Of a stretch of 38,076 bases of DNA, positions 24,291-32,734 are shown piece by piece. Source of the DNA: Synechococcus sp. AG-670-A05 (GTDB taxonomy: Bacteria; Cyanobacteriota; Cyanobacteriia; PCC-6307; Cyanobiaceae); assembly GCA_003211535.1 (NCBI GenBank), contig QCSJ01000006.1, positions 17,501 through 55,576 of the forward strand, written 5' to 3'. The notes beneath the pieces are model-generated. The model ran no database searches. It saw only the letters and a program-made list of their open reading frames with translations, and was not told where the DNA came from. Every line of letters begins with the position of its first letter. The first letter of the stretch is position 1. The position numbers and the translations under genes are program-made.

Positions 24291-24698
24291 TTAGTCGAGA
24301 CCGCTCCATCGGCTGAGTTTGTTGATCGACTGAACCCCTTCCCTCTGTTGTCCCTCTGATAACAGCCAGGTGGGGTAGGCCCGCACCTCTGCATTACGGC
24401 ACGCAGCGGCCTCCCTGGGGCGTTGCTCCGGCATCCAGCACCCCACAGAAGGAACCCGAGCTGCGGCTTGCTTGCCAAGCAGCCACGTCTGCCGCACGCA
24501 GGCGGGGCAGGACCAGGCCCCGTAAAAATATGCCCCAACCCTGCTCAGGCGCTCAGAAAGATTAAGGGCCTGTGCTGTTGATACAAGTTGTGGCTGTTTG
24601 ATCAGGCCGTCCGGTGACTTGGCAAGTGCTGGTGTGGTCACAACACCAAGACCCAATTCGACTCCTAGGAATCGTGCCGCTTGGCTCCACCGCATCAC
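24291..24698 (-). CDS. Secreted or anchored thioredoxin-like protein of the VKOR-associated type
   Basis: The 135-residue protein has an N-terminal hydrophobic segment ending at TPALAKS, which may be a signal peptide or anchor. It is followed by a thioredoxin-like domain. The active-site motif is GAWSCPACVRQ (C-P-A-C), with a second cysteine pair at SVGCWMPEQ and AAACRNAEV and the cis-proline loop at AYPTW. This layout matches the thioredoxin-like domain that is fused to VKOR membrane enzymes in cyanobacteria, here as a separate gene. It would form or isomerise disulfides outside the cytoplasm or in the lumen (inference). It lies 3 bases upstream of the bicA-like gene. The start may be ATG at 24698 or the next codon. 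Confidence 0.7.
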   Translation of the reverse strand: MMRWSQAARFLGVELGLGVVTTPALAKSPDGLIKQPQLVSTAQALNLSERLSRVGAYFYGAWSCPACVRQTWLLGKQAAARVPSVGCWMPEQRPREAAACRNAEVRAYPTWLLSEGQQREGVQSINKLSRWSGLD

Positions 24699-24814
24699 CC
24701 TTCGAGATCTGACTTAAAAACGCTAGAGGTGTCATCGCGTTCGGGCTTCCCTCCACGGGGAACCCACACTGATGAAGGCTTTCTTGAGAGAATTATCAGA
24801 AGTTATCGGGGACC

Positions 24815-25774
24815 ATGTCGGGCAGCGGCTACAAGAATTATTTCCAAGTCTTAGGGGTTGAACGCAGTGCCGATGCCGATTCGGTAAAGCGAGCTTTCCG
24901 AAAGCTCGCTCGTAAGTACCACCCAGATGTGAATCCAGGGGATGTAAGTGCCGAAGCTCGCTTCAAAGAGATCAGCGAGGCCTATGAAGTGCTCTCGGAT
25001 CCCGACAAGCGCCGTCGATATGAACAATTCGGTCAGTACTGGAACCAAGCCGGACCATCAGCGGGTTCGGCTGGCGCTGGAATGGACGTGGATTTCGGCC
25101 GGTATGGAAATTTTGATGATTTCATCGGCGACCTTCTCGGACGTTTCGGCGGTCCCGTAGGAGGCGGCGGCTTCCAGAGCAGCGGATTCCCCGGTGGGGG
25201 GTTCCCAGGAACCAATGCAGCAGCCCGCGCTCCTGTGAATTTGGATGCCGAAGCATCTCTGAATATCACCTTCGCGGAAGCCTTCCGTGGCAGTGAACGA
25301 ACTCTATCTGTGAATAACGAGCGGGTGTTGGTGCGCATCCCTTCTGGCGTTAAGAACGGCTCTCGCCTTCGCTTGAAGGAGAAGGGAAATCTTCAACCAG
25401 GGACGGGCCGACGCGGGGATTTATTCCTGAATCTGAGCGTCAAGGATCATCCTGTGTGGCGCCTCGAGGATGACCAACTTAGGGCGGATCTGCCCGTCAG
25501 CCTCGATGAGTTGGCGCTGGGAGCAACCGTCACTGTGATGACGCCCGATGGTGAAGCGCAAGTGACGATCCCCGCAGGTACAGCGCCGGGTAGAAGCCTT
25601 CGATTGAAGAGCAAAGGTTGGCCGGCCAAGGGTGGACGGGGTGATCTGCTGCTGACACTTGCTTTGGTGATGCCGGCTTCGTGGAGTGATGAAGAACGGA
25701 AATTGCTCGAGCAGCTGCGCAGACAGCGGTCTGAGAGTCCCCGCCATGGCTGGCTCCGATCAGCTGCTCTTTAA
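24815..25774 (+). CDS. dnaJ: DnaJ-type (CbpA-like) Hsp40 co-chaperone without zinc finger
   Basis: The 319-residue protein has a J domain (residues about 5-70, KNYFQVLGVERSADADSVK, with the HPD tripeptide in YHPDVNPG), which stimulates DnaK ATPase. It is followed by a Gly-rich linker (roughly 100-145) and the two C-terminal substrate-binding beta domains. There is no CxxCxGxG zinc-finger repeat, which makes it a type II/CbpA-like Hsp40. GGGG lies just before the ATG. It is likely in an operon with hemB, whose start is 38 bases after its stop. No CIRCE element was seen upstream. Confidence 0.92.
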   Translation: MSGSGYKNYFQVLGVERSADADSVKRAFRKLARKYHPDVNPGDVSAEARFKEISEAYEVLSDPDKRRRYEQFGQYWNQAGPSAGSAGAGMDVDFGRYGNFDDFIGDLLGRFGGPVGGGGFQSSGFPGGGFPGTNAAARAPVNLDAEASLNITFAEAFRGSERTLSVNNERVLVRIPSGVKNGSRLRLKEKGNLQPGTGRRGDLFLNLSVKDHPVWRLEDDQLRADLPVSLDELALGATVTVMTPDGEAQVTIPAGTAPGRSLRLKSKGWPAKGGRGDLLLTLALVMPASWSDEERKLLEQLRRQRSESPRHGWLRSAAL

Positions 25775-25812
25775 CCACGGGCCGTACGATCACCGCCTGG
25801 ACACAGATCCCC

Positions 25813-26814
25813 ATGGAGCTCACTTACCGACCTCGTCGTTTACGTCGGACTCCGGCCCTGCGCGCCATGGTGCGGGAGCATCAGCTGTTTGCAGCTGATT
25901 TCATTTATCCGCTGTTTGTCCATGAGGGCACGAATGTTGAACCCATCGCTGCAATGCCGGGGGCAAGCCGATGGAGTCTGGCGGCCCTCACCGGTGAAGT
26001 TCAGCGCGCCTGGGACCTGGGGGTGCGATGCATCGTTCTCTTCCCCAAGGTTGCCGAAGGGCTGAAAACTGAGGATGGCGCTGAGTGCTTCAACGCTAAT
26101 GGTCTGATTCCCAGAGCGATTCGTCAGATCAAGCAGGAGGTGCCGGGCATGGCGATCATGACCGACGTGGCACTCGATCCTTATTCCTGCGATGGCCACG
26201 ACGGAATTGTCAGCGCAGACGGAATCGTCCTCAACGACGAGACGATCGAATTGCTCTGCAAGCAGGCAGTTGTTCAGGCTGAAGCCGGTGCCGATCTAAT
26301 CGGCCCCAGCGACATGATGGACGGCAGGGTTGGGGCCATTCGTGAGGCCTTAGATGACGAAGGCTTCGAACACGTTGGCATCATCAGTTACACCGCGAAG
26401 TACTCCTCCGCCTACTACGGGCCATTCCGTGAAGCACTGGATTCGGCCCCCCGTGCTGCAGGGAGCAAACCGATTCCAACCAACAAAGACACTTATCAGA
26501 TGGATCCAGCCAATGCCAGGGAAGCCATCACTGAAGCTCAACTGGATGAGCAGGAGGGTGCCGACATCATGATGGTGAAGCCAGGTCTGGCTTACCTGGA
26601 CATCATTTATCGTCTCCGCGCCGAGTCTGAGCTGCCCATTGCGGCATACAACGTCAGTGGTGAGTTTTCGATGGTGAAGGCAGCTTCCGAGCGCGGTTGG
26701 ATCGATGAGCGTGCGGTGGTTCTTGAAACCCTGCTCAGTTTCAAGCGGGCCGGTGCGGATCTGATCATCACGTATCACGCCTGTGATGCTGCGCAATGGC
26801 TCTGTCAGGGCTGA
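25813..26814 (+). CDS. hemB: Delta-aminolevulinic acid dehydratase / porphobilinogen synthase (HemB)
   Basis: The enzyme joins two 5-aminolevulinates to porphobilinogen, the second step shared by chlorophyll, haem and bilin biosynthesis. The active-site lysines are visible: SYTAKYSSAYYGPFR and MMVKPGLAYLD. The metal-loop segment DVALDPYSCDGHDGIV lacks the three-cysteine zinc site and is of the Mg-type plant/cyanobacterial form. At 333 residues it is full length. It follows dnaJ by 38 bases and precedes a glyoxalase-family gene by 49 bases on the same strand. Confidence 0.97.
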   Translation: MELTYRPRRLRRTPALRAMVREHQLFAADFIYPLFVHEGTNVEPIAAMPGASRWSLAALTGEVQRAWDLGVRCIVLFPKVAEGLKTEDGAECFNANGLIPRAIRQIKQEVPGMAIMTDVALDPYSCDGHDGIVSADGIVLNDETIELLCKQAVVQAEAGADLIGPSDMMDGRVGAIREALDDEGFEHVGIISYTAKYSSAYYGPFREALDSAPRAAGSKPIPTNKDTYQMDPANAREAITEAQLDEQEGADIMMVKPGLAYLDIIYRLRAESELPIAAYNVSGEFSMVKAASERGWIDERAVVLETLLSFKRAGADLIITYHACDAAQWLCQG

Positions 26815-26863
26815 GCGGACCAACGTCCCAACACTTCAGAATGCACATCGTCGCTGGCTGCAG

Positions 26864-27244
26864 ATGACAACAGTTGATCGGCTTGGTCATGTGGCGATCA
26901 AAGTACAGGACGTCTCCAGAGCGGTTGCGTTTTACGAAGGGCTCGGCATGCGCCTCGTCTGGAAATCAGAAGATTGGTGCTATCTGGAAGCGGGTGAGGG
27001 CAGGGATGGTCTGGCGTTGCTCGGGCCTGGCTACAAGGCCGCTGGCCCCCACTTCGCCTTTCATTTTCGCGATCGTCAGGAGGTTGATCGTGTGCACGAT
27101 CGTCTAAAAGCTGAAGGCGTGCATGTCGGTGCTGTACATGATCACCGTGATGGCACCGCGTCGTTTTACCTGAAGGATCCCGAAGGCAATTGGCTGGAAA
27201 TGCTCTATGAACCCCCCGGTGGCATTCCCTCTAACTGCCGCTGA
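26864..27244 (+). CDS. Glyoxalase/VOC-family protein
   Basis: The 126-residue protein has two beta-alpha-beta-beta-beta modules of the vicinal oxygen chelate family. Metal-ligand positions are seen as His in LGHVAIKV, an acidic residue near YLEAGEG, His in PHFAFHF and Glu in NWLEMLYEP. This fits glyoxalase I, dioxygenase or fosfomycin-resistance-type relatives, and the reaction is not determined. The ATG at 26864 gives the standard N terminus (MTTVDRLGHV); upstream readings add an unlikely tail. Its 3' end overlaps mutS2 by 38 bases if the latter starts at 27207. Confidence 0.88.
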   Translation: MTTVDRLGHVAIKVQDVSRAVAFYEGLGMRLVWKSEDWCYLEAGEGRDGLALLGPGYKAAGPHFAFHFRDRQEVDRVHDRLKAEGVHVGAVHDHRDGTASFYLKDPEGNWLEMLYEPPGGIPSNCR

Positions 27245-29645
27245 CCTGATGCCGGGAATCGATCAGGCTGTCCAAGAAACCCTGGAGCTGCTTGAGTGGC
27301 CCAGGGTCTGCGATCACCTGTCGAGTTTCGCCTCCACAGGAATGGGGCGTGATGCGGCTAGGAGTCTGGTCTTGCCCGAGACCCTAGAGGGTAGTCGGCA
27401 GCGGCTCAAGGAGACTGTCGAGATAGCGGTGCTCGATGACCTGATCGAAGGCGGTCTCAGCTTTCGAGGCGTGCAGGACCTCACACCAGTGCTTTTGCGC
27501 TGCAGCAAAGGGGGTGTGGCCTCGGGCGAGGAGCTCCTGGCTGTGGCCGAGACCCTTGCCGCTGCCCGGCGCCTGCGCCGTCAGATCGATGAGCATGAGC
27601 TCCGGCCGGCCTGTTCGGCGCTGATCGACACGATGGTGACGTTGCCGGAGTTGGAACAGCGGCTCAAGTTCTCACTCGAGGAGGGCGGGCGCATCGCCGA
27701 TCGGGCCAGTGCACCCTTGGCTAGTTTGCGAAAGCAATTGCAGGGCCTGCGCCAGGAACGCCGGGACAAGTTGCAGGACCTGTTGCGTCGCCTGGCAACC
27801 TTTCTGCAGGACAGCGTGATAGCCCAACGCCATGGCCGCCCCGTGCTGGCAGTGAAAGCCGGTGCTTTGGCACAGGTTCCGGGACAGGTTCACGACAGCT
27901 CAGCCTCGGGAAGCACGGTGTTTGTCGAACCCCGCTCCGTGCTCACGATCGGTAATCGACTGACAGACCTGGAAGCTCGAATCCGGGAGGAGGAACGCCG
28001 GGTGCTGAGCGCGCTCAGCGCGGCTGTAGCAGACGAATACCCAGTGCTTAAGCAACTGGTGTCGATCCTGTTGCAGCTGGATCTGGCCCTGGCCAGAGGC
28101 CGTTACGGCCGCTTCCTCGGCGGCACCGCTCCGCGCATGGAGGCTTCTGCCGAGGCACCGTTCCGCTTCCAAACTCTGCGGCATCCGCTGTTGGTCTGGC
28201 AGCACAAGCGTTCCGGTGGGCCGGCGGTGGTGCCGATCTCGATGGAGGTTTCTGCGGACCTGCGGGTGGTGGCGATCACGGGGCCCAACACCGGCGGAAA
28301 GACGGTGACCCTCAAAAGCATCGGTCTTGCGGCGTTGATGGCCAGGGCGGGATTGCTGCTCCCCTGTGCAGGGATGCCGACTCTGCCCTGGTGCGGCCAG
28401 GTCCTGGCCGACATCGGCGATGAACAGTCGTTGCAACAGAGCCTGTCCACCTTCAGCGGTCATATCAAACGAATCGGCAGGATTCTGGAGGCGTTGCAGT
28501 ACGGCCCCGCGCCAGCGTTGGTGCTGCTAGATGAGGTGGGGGCCGGTACTGACCCCAGTGAAGGCACAGCTCTGGCGACGTCCCTGCTCAAGGCCCTCGC
28601 CGACCGCGCCCGACTCACCATCGCCACCACGCATTTCGGCGAACTCAAGGCCCTGAAATACAACGATGCTCGGTTTGAGAATGCCTCGGTGGCCTTCAAT
28701 GCCGAGACCCTCTCCCCCACCTATGAGCTGCTCTGGGGCATCCCTGGTCGCAGCAATGCCCTGGCGATTGCCAGTCGGCTCGGGCTGGACGGCCAGGTGC
28801 TGGAGGAGGCGCGTCAGTTGCTGGCGCCTGCTGCTGATGGAGAGGTCAACAGTGTGATCCGCGGTCTAGAGGAACAGCGGCAGCGGCAGCAGGCAGCGGC
28901 GGAGGACGCTGCAGCGCTACTGGCCCGCACCGAGCTTCTCCACGACGAACTGCTCCTGCGATGGCAGAAGCAGAAACAGCAATCGGCCGAACGTCAGGAG
29001 CAGGGGCGCCAACGGCTGGAACGCTCGATCCGCGACGGCCAGAAGGAGGTGAGATCTCTGATCCGGCGGCTGCGGGATGACCGCGCTGATGGTGAAACAG
29101 CACGGCGGGCCGGACAGCGCCTGCGCCGGCTAGAGGACAGTCATCGCCCAGAACCTGACCGGCGTCAGCCCTTGCCAGGATGGAAACCCGAACCAGGTGA
29201 GCAGATCCGGGTCCTGGCCCTTGGCAAAGCGGCGGAGGTGCTGGCGATATCTGACGATGGCACCCAGCTCACCGTGCGCTGCGGCGTGATGCGCAGCACT
29301 GTGGAGCTGTCTGGTGTGGAAAGTCTGGATGGCCGCAAGCCGGAGTCGCAAGCCAAGCCGGTGGTGAAGGTTAACGCTCGGATCAATCCCGGCTCAGGGG
29401 CTCAGGTGCGCACCAGCCGAAACACGCTCGATGTGCGTGGCATGCGTGTGCATGAAGCGGAGGCTGCTGTGGAGGAACAGCTTCGGGGGGCCAATGGGCC
29501 TGTGTGGGTGGTCCACGGGATCGGAACCGGCAAGCTCAAGCTTGGGCTGCGGGCCTGGCTGAAGACGGTGCCCTATGTCGATCGTGTTACCGACGCAGAG
29601 CAGGGCGATGGCGGCAGCGGATGCAGTGTGGTGTGGATACGTTGA
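27207..29645 (+). CDS. mutS2: MutS2 ATPase with C-terminal Smr nuclease domain
   Basis: MutS2 proteins bind branched DNA or stalled collided ribosomes; in bacteria they act in recombination suppression or ribosome rescue. Seen in order: an N-terminal core (ETLELLEWPRVCDHL), ATPase Walker A TGPNTGGKTVTLKS, STFSGHIKR, Walker B VLLDEVGAGTDPSEG, a coiled-coil rich in Gln/Glu/Arg (residues 540-640), and the Smr domain (LDVRGMRVHEAEAAVEE with HGIGTGKLK). The length of 812 residues is normal. The ATG at 27207 is preceded by GGAAA; an alternative ATG at 27249 would avoid overlapping the glyoxalase-family gene. Confidence 0.94.
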   Translation: MNPPVAFPLTAADLMPGIDQAVQETLELLEWPRVCDHLSSFASTGMGRDAARSLVLPETLEGSRQRLKETVEIAVLDDLIEGGLSFRGVQDLTPVLLRCSKGGVASGEELLAVAETLAAARRLRRQIDEHELRPACSALIDTMVTLPELEQRLKFSLEEGGRIADRASAPLASLRKQLQGLRQERRDKLQDLLRRLATFLQDSVIAQRHGRPVLAVKAGALAQVPGQVHDSSASGSTVFVEPRSVLTIGNRLTDLEARIREEERRVLSALSAAVADEYPVLKQLVSILLQLDLALARGRYGRFLGGTAPRMEASAEAPFRFQTLRHPLLVWQHKRSGGPAVVPISMEVSADLRVVAITGPNTGGKTVTLKSIGLAALMARAGLLLPCAGMPTLPWCGQVLADIGDEQSLQQSLSTFSGHIKRIGRILEALQYGPAPALVLLDEVGAGTDPSEGTALATSLLKALADRARLTIATTHFGELKALKYNDARFENASVAFNAETLSPTYELLWGIPGRSNALAIASRLGLDGQVLEEARQLLAPAADGEVNSVIRGLEEQRQRQQAAAEDAAALLARTELLHDELLLRWQKQKQQSAERQEQGRQRLERSIRDGQKEVRSLIRRLRDDRADGETARRAGQRLRRLEDSHRPEPDRRQPLPGWKPEPGEQIRVLALGKAAEVLAISDDGTQLTVRCGVMRSTVELSGVESLDGRKPESQAKPVVKVNARINPGSGAQVRTSRNTLDVRGMRVHEAEAAVEEQLRGANGPVWVVHGIGTGKLKLGLRAWLKTVPYVDRVTDAEQGDGGSGCSVVWIR

Positions 29646-29830
29646 GGTGGCGCCCGTCTCTTGGCTGTGATGAACAAATGGCTCCTGGTCGTTCAGTTCT
29701 TGCTCGTCGATGCTGTTGGTCTGCCTCCCCTCGCCCATAACGAGTGTTAAACCAATTAGACGGTTTCCGGCCAGGAGGTCTGTGAGGAGGAGGACGACTC
29801 CAATGGGGCCTGCAATCTGTTGGGCAATGT
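29646..29830. other. 185-base spacer between convergent mutS2 and ABC ATPase genes
   Basis: I see no confident gene here. AAACC/GGTTT around 29751-29768 can form only a 5-base-pair hairpin without a T run. One minus-strand frame reads as a hydrophobic stretch (IAGPIGVVLLLTDLLAG), but it lacks an ATG, GTG or TTG start before the stretch. Confidence 0.35.
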
Positions 29831-31054
29831 TTAGTTCAGCGCGGGCAGCTTTGGACCGTCAGCGACGCGATCCTGTTGAGCAATCGCTTCTCCATCGGCA
29901 TCGAAAAGTCGCCAGCCACTGGGTTCAGGATTAAGGTGCAGCACATCGTCGAGCTTGACGTATAAGTCTGGGTCGGTGCGCACCTGCACGCGATGGTCTA
30001 CATCGTGCAGGCGGCAGGTGATCAGTTGCTCGTTTCCCAGCACTTCGCAATGAATCACCGAGGCCGGTAGGTTGCGATTGGTTGCCGGTGCCACACGCCA
30101 GCATTCCGGCCGCAGTCCCGCCGTCAGGGTCTGCCCTTCCAGCGCGGGCAAGGCCGCCGCCAGAGGGCCCTCCACCGACAGCCGTTTCTGGCCAAGAAGC
30201 AAGGTGGCGCCTGGGCCGATTACCACGGGAAGCATCGTCATCGGTGGACTGCCGATGAACTGAGCCACAAACAGATTGGACGGCCACCGGTAGAGCTCTA
30301 TCGGGGTTCCGAGCTGCTGTAGGCGACCCTGGTTGAGCACGGCGATGCGATGACCCATGGTCATGGCCTCCACCTGGTCATGGGTGACGTAGACCGTTGT
30401 GGTGCCCAGTTCCCGCTGCAGGTCAACGATGCGGCTGCGGGTTTTATTGCGCAGCTTGGCGTCCAGGTTGCTGAGCGGTTCGTCCATCAGAAACACCGCC
30501 GGCTTCCTCGCCATCGCTCGCCCCAGGGCAACCCGTTGCTTCTGCCCGCCTGAGAGCTCCTTGGGCAGACGGTCCAGGAGTGGTTCCAGCTCCAGGGCCT
30601 CGGCGACGGACTGAACACGCTGCTCAATCAAGTGTTCGCGCGGAGACCGCACCCTCAGAAAGGCGGGAAGTCCGCGGCTCAACTGACTGAGCTGATCCTG
30701 CAACTGCTGCGGAAGGCTGCGATGGCGGCTGCGCCGCAGGCCGAAACTGAGGTTGTCGCGCACGCTCAGATGGGGATACAGCGCGTAGCTCTGGAAAACC
30801 ATAGCCACGTCGCGACGTCCGGGCCTCACCCGGCTCACGGGCCGTTCGCCGATGACAATTTCGCCCGCCGTGGGGCTCTCCAAGCCAGCAAGCAGCCGCA
30901 ACAAGGTGCTCTTGCCGCATCCCGAGGGGCCCACCAGCACCAGGAACTCCCCGTCCTCGATGCTGAGGTCCAGGTCGCGGATCACCTGTACGGAGGGCGA
31001 ACCACGACGGCCGGGGTAGGTCTTGCTGAGAGCTTCGAAACGGACGCCGGTCAA
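29831..31054 (-). CDS. ABC transporter ATPase of the MalK/UgpC/GgtA type
   Basis: The 407-residue protein is the ATPase of a sugar or compatible-solute importer. Walker A is GPSGCGKST, the Q loop FQSYALYP, the signature LSGGQKQRVALGRAMA, and Walker B is followed by MDEPLSNLDAKLR. The C-terminal half carries TOBE/MalK regulatory domains. An insertion of about 35 residues (RSRHRSLPQQL to REHLIEQR) lies between the Q loop and the signature, longer than in E. coli MalK. No permease or binding-protein genes are next to it; in cyanobacteria GgtA, for glucosylglycerol/sucrose/trehalose uptake, is similarly orphaned, so this is a candidate. The start is TTG at 31054, with an in-frame stop just upstream. 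It is divergent from obgE. Confidence 0.88.
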   Translation of the reverse strand: MTGVRFEALSKTYPGRRGSPSVQVIRDLDLSIEDGEFLVLVGPSGCGKSTLLRLLAGLESPTAGEIVIGERPVSRVRPGRRDVAMVFQSYALYPHLSVRDNLSFGLRRSRHRSLPQQLQDQLSQLSRGLPAFLRVRSPREHLIEQRVQSVAEALELEPLLDRLPKELSGGQKQRVALGRAMARKPAVFLMDEPLSNLDAKLRNKTRSRIVDLQRELGTTTVYVTHDQVEAMTMGHRIAVLNQGRLQQLGTPIELYRWPSNLFVAQFIGSPPMTMLPVVIGPGATLLLGQKRLSVEGPLAAALPALEGQTLTAGLRPECWRVAPATNRNLPASVIHCEVLGNEQLITCRLHDVDHRVQVRTDPDLYVKLDDVLHLNPEPSGWRLFDADGEAIAQQDRVADGPKLPALN

Positions 31055-31112
31055 CGGCTGTTAAGCAGCGGCTGAATCTTAGGGTTGGGAGCTGGATCCA
31101 TCTCGCGGCACC

Positions 31113-32105
31113 GTGCAGTTCATCGATCAGGCACGGATCACGGTGCGCGGGGGGCGCGGTGGAGATGGCATCGCCGCGTTTCGACGCGAGAAATACGTCC
31201 CGGCCGGGGGACCCTCCGGAGGAGATGGCGGCCATGGCGGACCGGTGGTACTGGAGGCGGACAGCAACCTTCAGACCCTGCTCGATTTCAAATACAAGCG
31301 ATTGTTCGCTGCGGATGATGGCCGGCGCGGTGGTCCGAACAAGTGCACGGGAGCCACGGGGCGTGATCTGGTGATCAAGGTGCCGTGCGGGACCGAGGTG
31401 CGCCATCTCTCCTCAAGCATCCTGCTGGGGGATCTGACGGCTCCTGGTCAACGGTTGACCGTAGCGTTCGGCGGCCGAGGCGGCCTGGGAAATGCTCACT
31501 ACCTCAGCAATCGCAACCGTGCACCTGAGAAATTCACCGAGGGCCGGGATGGGGAGGAATGGCCACTCCAGCTGGAACTGAAGCTCCTGGCGGAGGTGGG
31601 CATCATCGGCTTGCCCAATGCAGGGAAGAGCACCCTGATCGCTGTGCTGTCAGCAGCTCGCCCCAAGATCGCCGACTACCCCTTCACAACGCTCGTGCCC
31701 AATCTCGGCGTCGTACGACGACCGAGTGGTGATGGCACGGTTTTCGCCGATATTCCGGGACTCATTGCCGGTGCAGCTCAGGGTGCCGGACTGGGGCACG
31801 ATTTTCTTCGTCACATCGAGCGCACCAGGCTATTGATTCACGTAGTCGATGCAGGTGCCGATGATCCCGTCGAAGATCTTCGGGTGGTGGAGAAGGAATT
31901 GGAGGCCTATGGCCATGGCCTCGTGGACCGTCCTCGTCTGTTGGTGCTGAACAAGCGGGAACTGTTACTGGATGAGCAACTGCCGGAACTCAGGCGTGAG
32001 CTGGAAGAAGCCAGTGGCCGCTCTCCTATTTGCATTTCAGCAGCGATGGGCGCCAATCTTGATCAACTTCTGTGCATGGTCTGGAGCGAACTCGGAATCC
32101 CCTAG
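31113..32105 (+). CDS. obgE: Obg-family GTPase ObgE/CgtA
   Basis: This ribosome-associated GTPase acts in 50S subunit maturation and stress signalling. The N-terminal Obg fold is glycine-rich ([28 protein letters not shown]). The G domain follows with the P loop [11 protein letters not shown], the switch region [28 protein letters not shown], and NKRE as the base-specificity motif. The length of 330 residues is typical of cyanobacterial Obg without the long C-terminal extension. The start is GTG; the ABC ATPase gene starts 58 bases away on the other strand. Confidence 0.96.
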   Translation: MQFIDQARITVRGGRGGDGIAAFRREKYVPAGGPSGGDGGHGGPVVLEADSNLQTLLDFKYKRLFAADDGRRGGPNKCTGATGRDLVIKVPCGTEVRHLSSSILLGDLTAPGQRLTVAFGGRGGLGNAHYLSNRNRAPEKFTEGRDGEEWPLQLELKLLAEVGIIGLPNAGKSTLIAVLSAARPKIADYPFTTLVPNLGVVRRPSGDGTVFADIPGLIAGAAQGAGLGHDFLRHIERTRLLIHVVDAGADDPVEDLRVVEKELEAYGHGLVDRPRLLVLNKRELLLDEQLPELRRELEEASGRSPICISAAMGANLDQLLCMVWSELGIP

Positions 32106-32200
32106 AGCCCCATCGATCGTGATCCGTGTCGGCCACCACATCGGTGGTTGTGAATGGGCTCAGACACCGCCATAACGGAATAGTGATCCACGAATCCGTG

Positions 32201-32383
32201 ATGACCTTCTACACCTGCCTTGATGACAAGGGATCTGTGATTGCCCGCTGTCAAACAGAAGAGGAAATTGCCGTACTCCGACGCATGGGTAGACCCATCG
32301 CCAAGGTGCATGCCATGAAGCAAGAGGAAGCTGTCGTCTGCAGCCTCACCGGGAGCCCGTCAGATTACAACGACGAGTACTAA
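32201..32383 (+). CDS. Conserved small protein of unknown function (60 residues)
   Basis: From the ATG at 32201 the protein reads MTFYTCLDDKGSVIARCQTE and on, ending in an acidic tail (SPSDYNDEY). An upstream ATG at 32126 would add 25 residues but looks like leader sequence. It lies 95 bases downstream of obgE and ends at a clear intrinsic terminator at 32394-32424, in convergence with CP12. No domain is recognised. I believe marine Synechococcus and Prochlorococcus have similar short proteins, but this could not be checked. Confidence 0.72.
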   Translation: MTFYTCLDDKGSVIARCQTEEEIAVLRRMGRPIAKVHAMKQEEAVVCSLTGSPSDYNDEY

Positions 32384-32393
32384 TTATTTTTTT

Positions 32394-32424
32394 AGGGAGC
32401 TGAGTCAGGACAGCTCCCTTTCTT
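32394..32424 (+). terminator. Intrinsic terminator after the 60-residue protein gene
   Basis: AGGGAGCTG (32394-32402) and CAGCTCCCT (32411-32419) form a perfect 9-base-pair stem with an 8-base loop, followed by TTCTT on the plus strand. It lies only 10 bases after the stop codon at 32383 and 8 bases from the CP12 stop on the other side. Read for CP12 the downstream side is A-rich, so it serves the plus-strand gene best. Confidence 0.85.
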
Positions 32425-32432
32425 ACAAAAAT

Positions 32433-32651
32433 TCAGTCGTCGTAGACGCGGCACTCGTCCGCTTCTGGGTTGGCATCGCAATACAGCTCCAGAGGGGTGG
32501 GGTCGTGCTTGTCGTCAGGATTGTGCTCCTTGTACTCCTCGAGCGAGTGGAGCTCACCCTCGAGGTGGCGGACCTTGGCTTCGTCGCCGGCTGCCTTGGC
32601 TGCTTCGATGTCGGTCTTGTCCTTCTGAATGTGCTCGTCGATCGATTTCAT
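32433..32651 (-). CDS. CP12-like Calvin-cycle regulatory protein lacking the N-terminal cysteine pair
   Basis: CP12 is a small disordered protein that assembles glyceraldehyde-3-phosphate dehydrogenase and phosphoribulokinase into an inactive complex in the dark. The 72-residue product has the conserved C-terminal half PLELYCDANPEADECRVYDD, with the cysteine pair that binds GAPDH and the core EYKEHNPDD segment. The N-terminal half (MKSIDEHIQKDKTDIEAAKA) has no cysteines, whereas canonical CP12 has a second pair there for phosphoribulokinase. So redox control of PRK binding may be absent or different. It follows uup by 83 bases on the same strand and is convergent with the 60-residue protein. 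Confidence 0.88.
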   Translation of the reverse strand: MKSIDEHIQKDKTDIEAAKAAGDEAKVRHLEGELHSLEEYKEHNPDDKHDPTPLELYCDANPEADECRVYDD

Positions 32652-32734
32652 GGGGACACTTTTCGTCAGAATCCACCTTACGGCCGATGGTCAGTTCTTG
32701 CTCCTGCGATGCCCTTTTCAACCGTTCGCTGACA

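Noticed and set aside
24772-24861. 29-codon frame starting MKAFLRELSE before and overlapping the start of dnaJ
   Set aside because: It overlaps dnaJ in another frame and lacks a ribosome-binding site; chance is likely.
29646-29830. Hydrophobic minus-strand reading and a CTCCTCACA string that resembles part of the Yfr1 RNA motif
   Set aside because: No start codon for the frame, and the string does not match the full ACTCCTCACAC motif or its two-hairpin setting.
30624-31406. 260-residue minus-strand frame spanning the ABC ATPase and obgE starts
   Set aside because: It runs out of frame with the ABC ATPase and antisense to obgE, both of which are clear.
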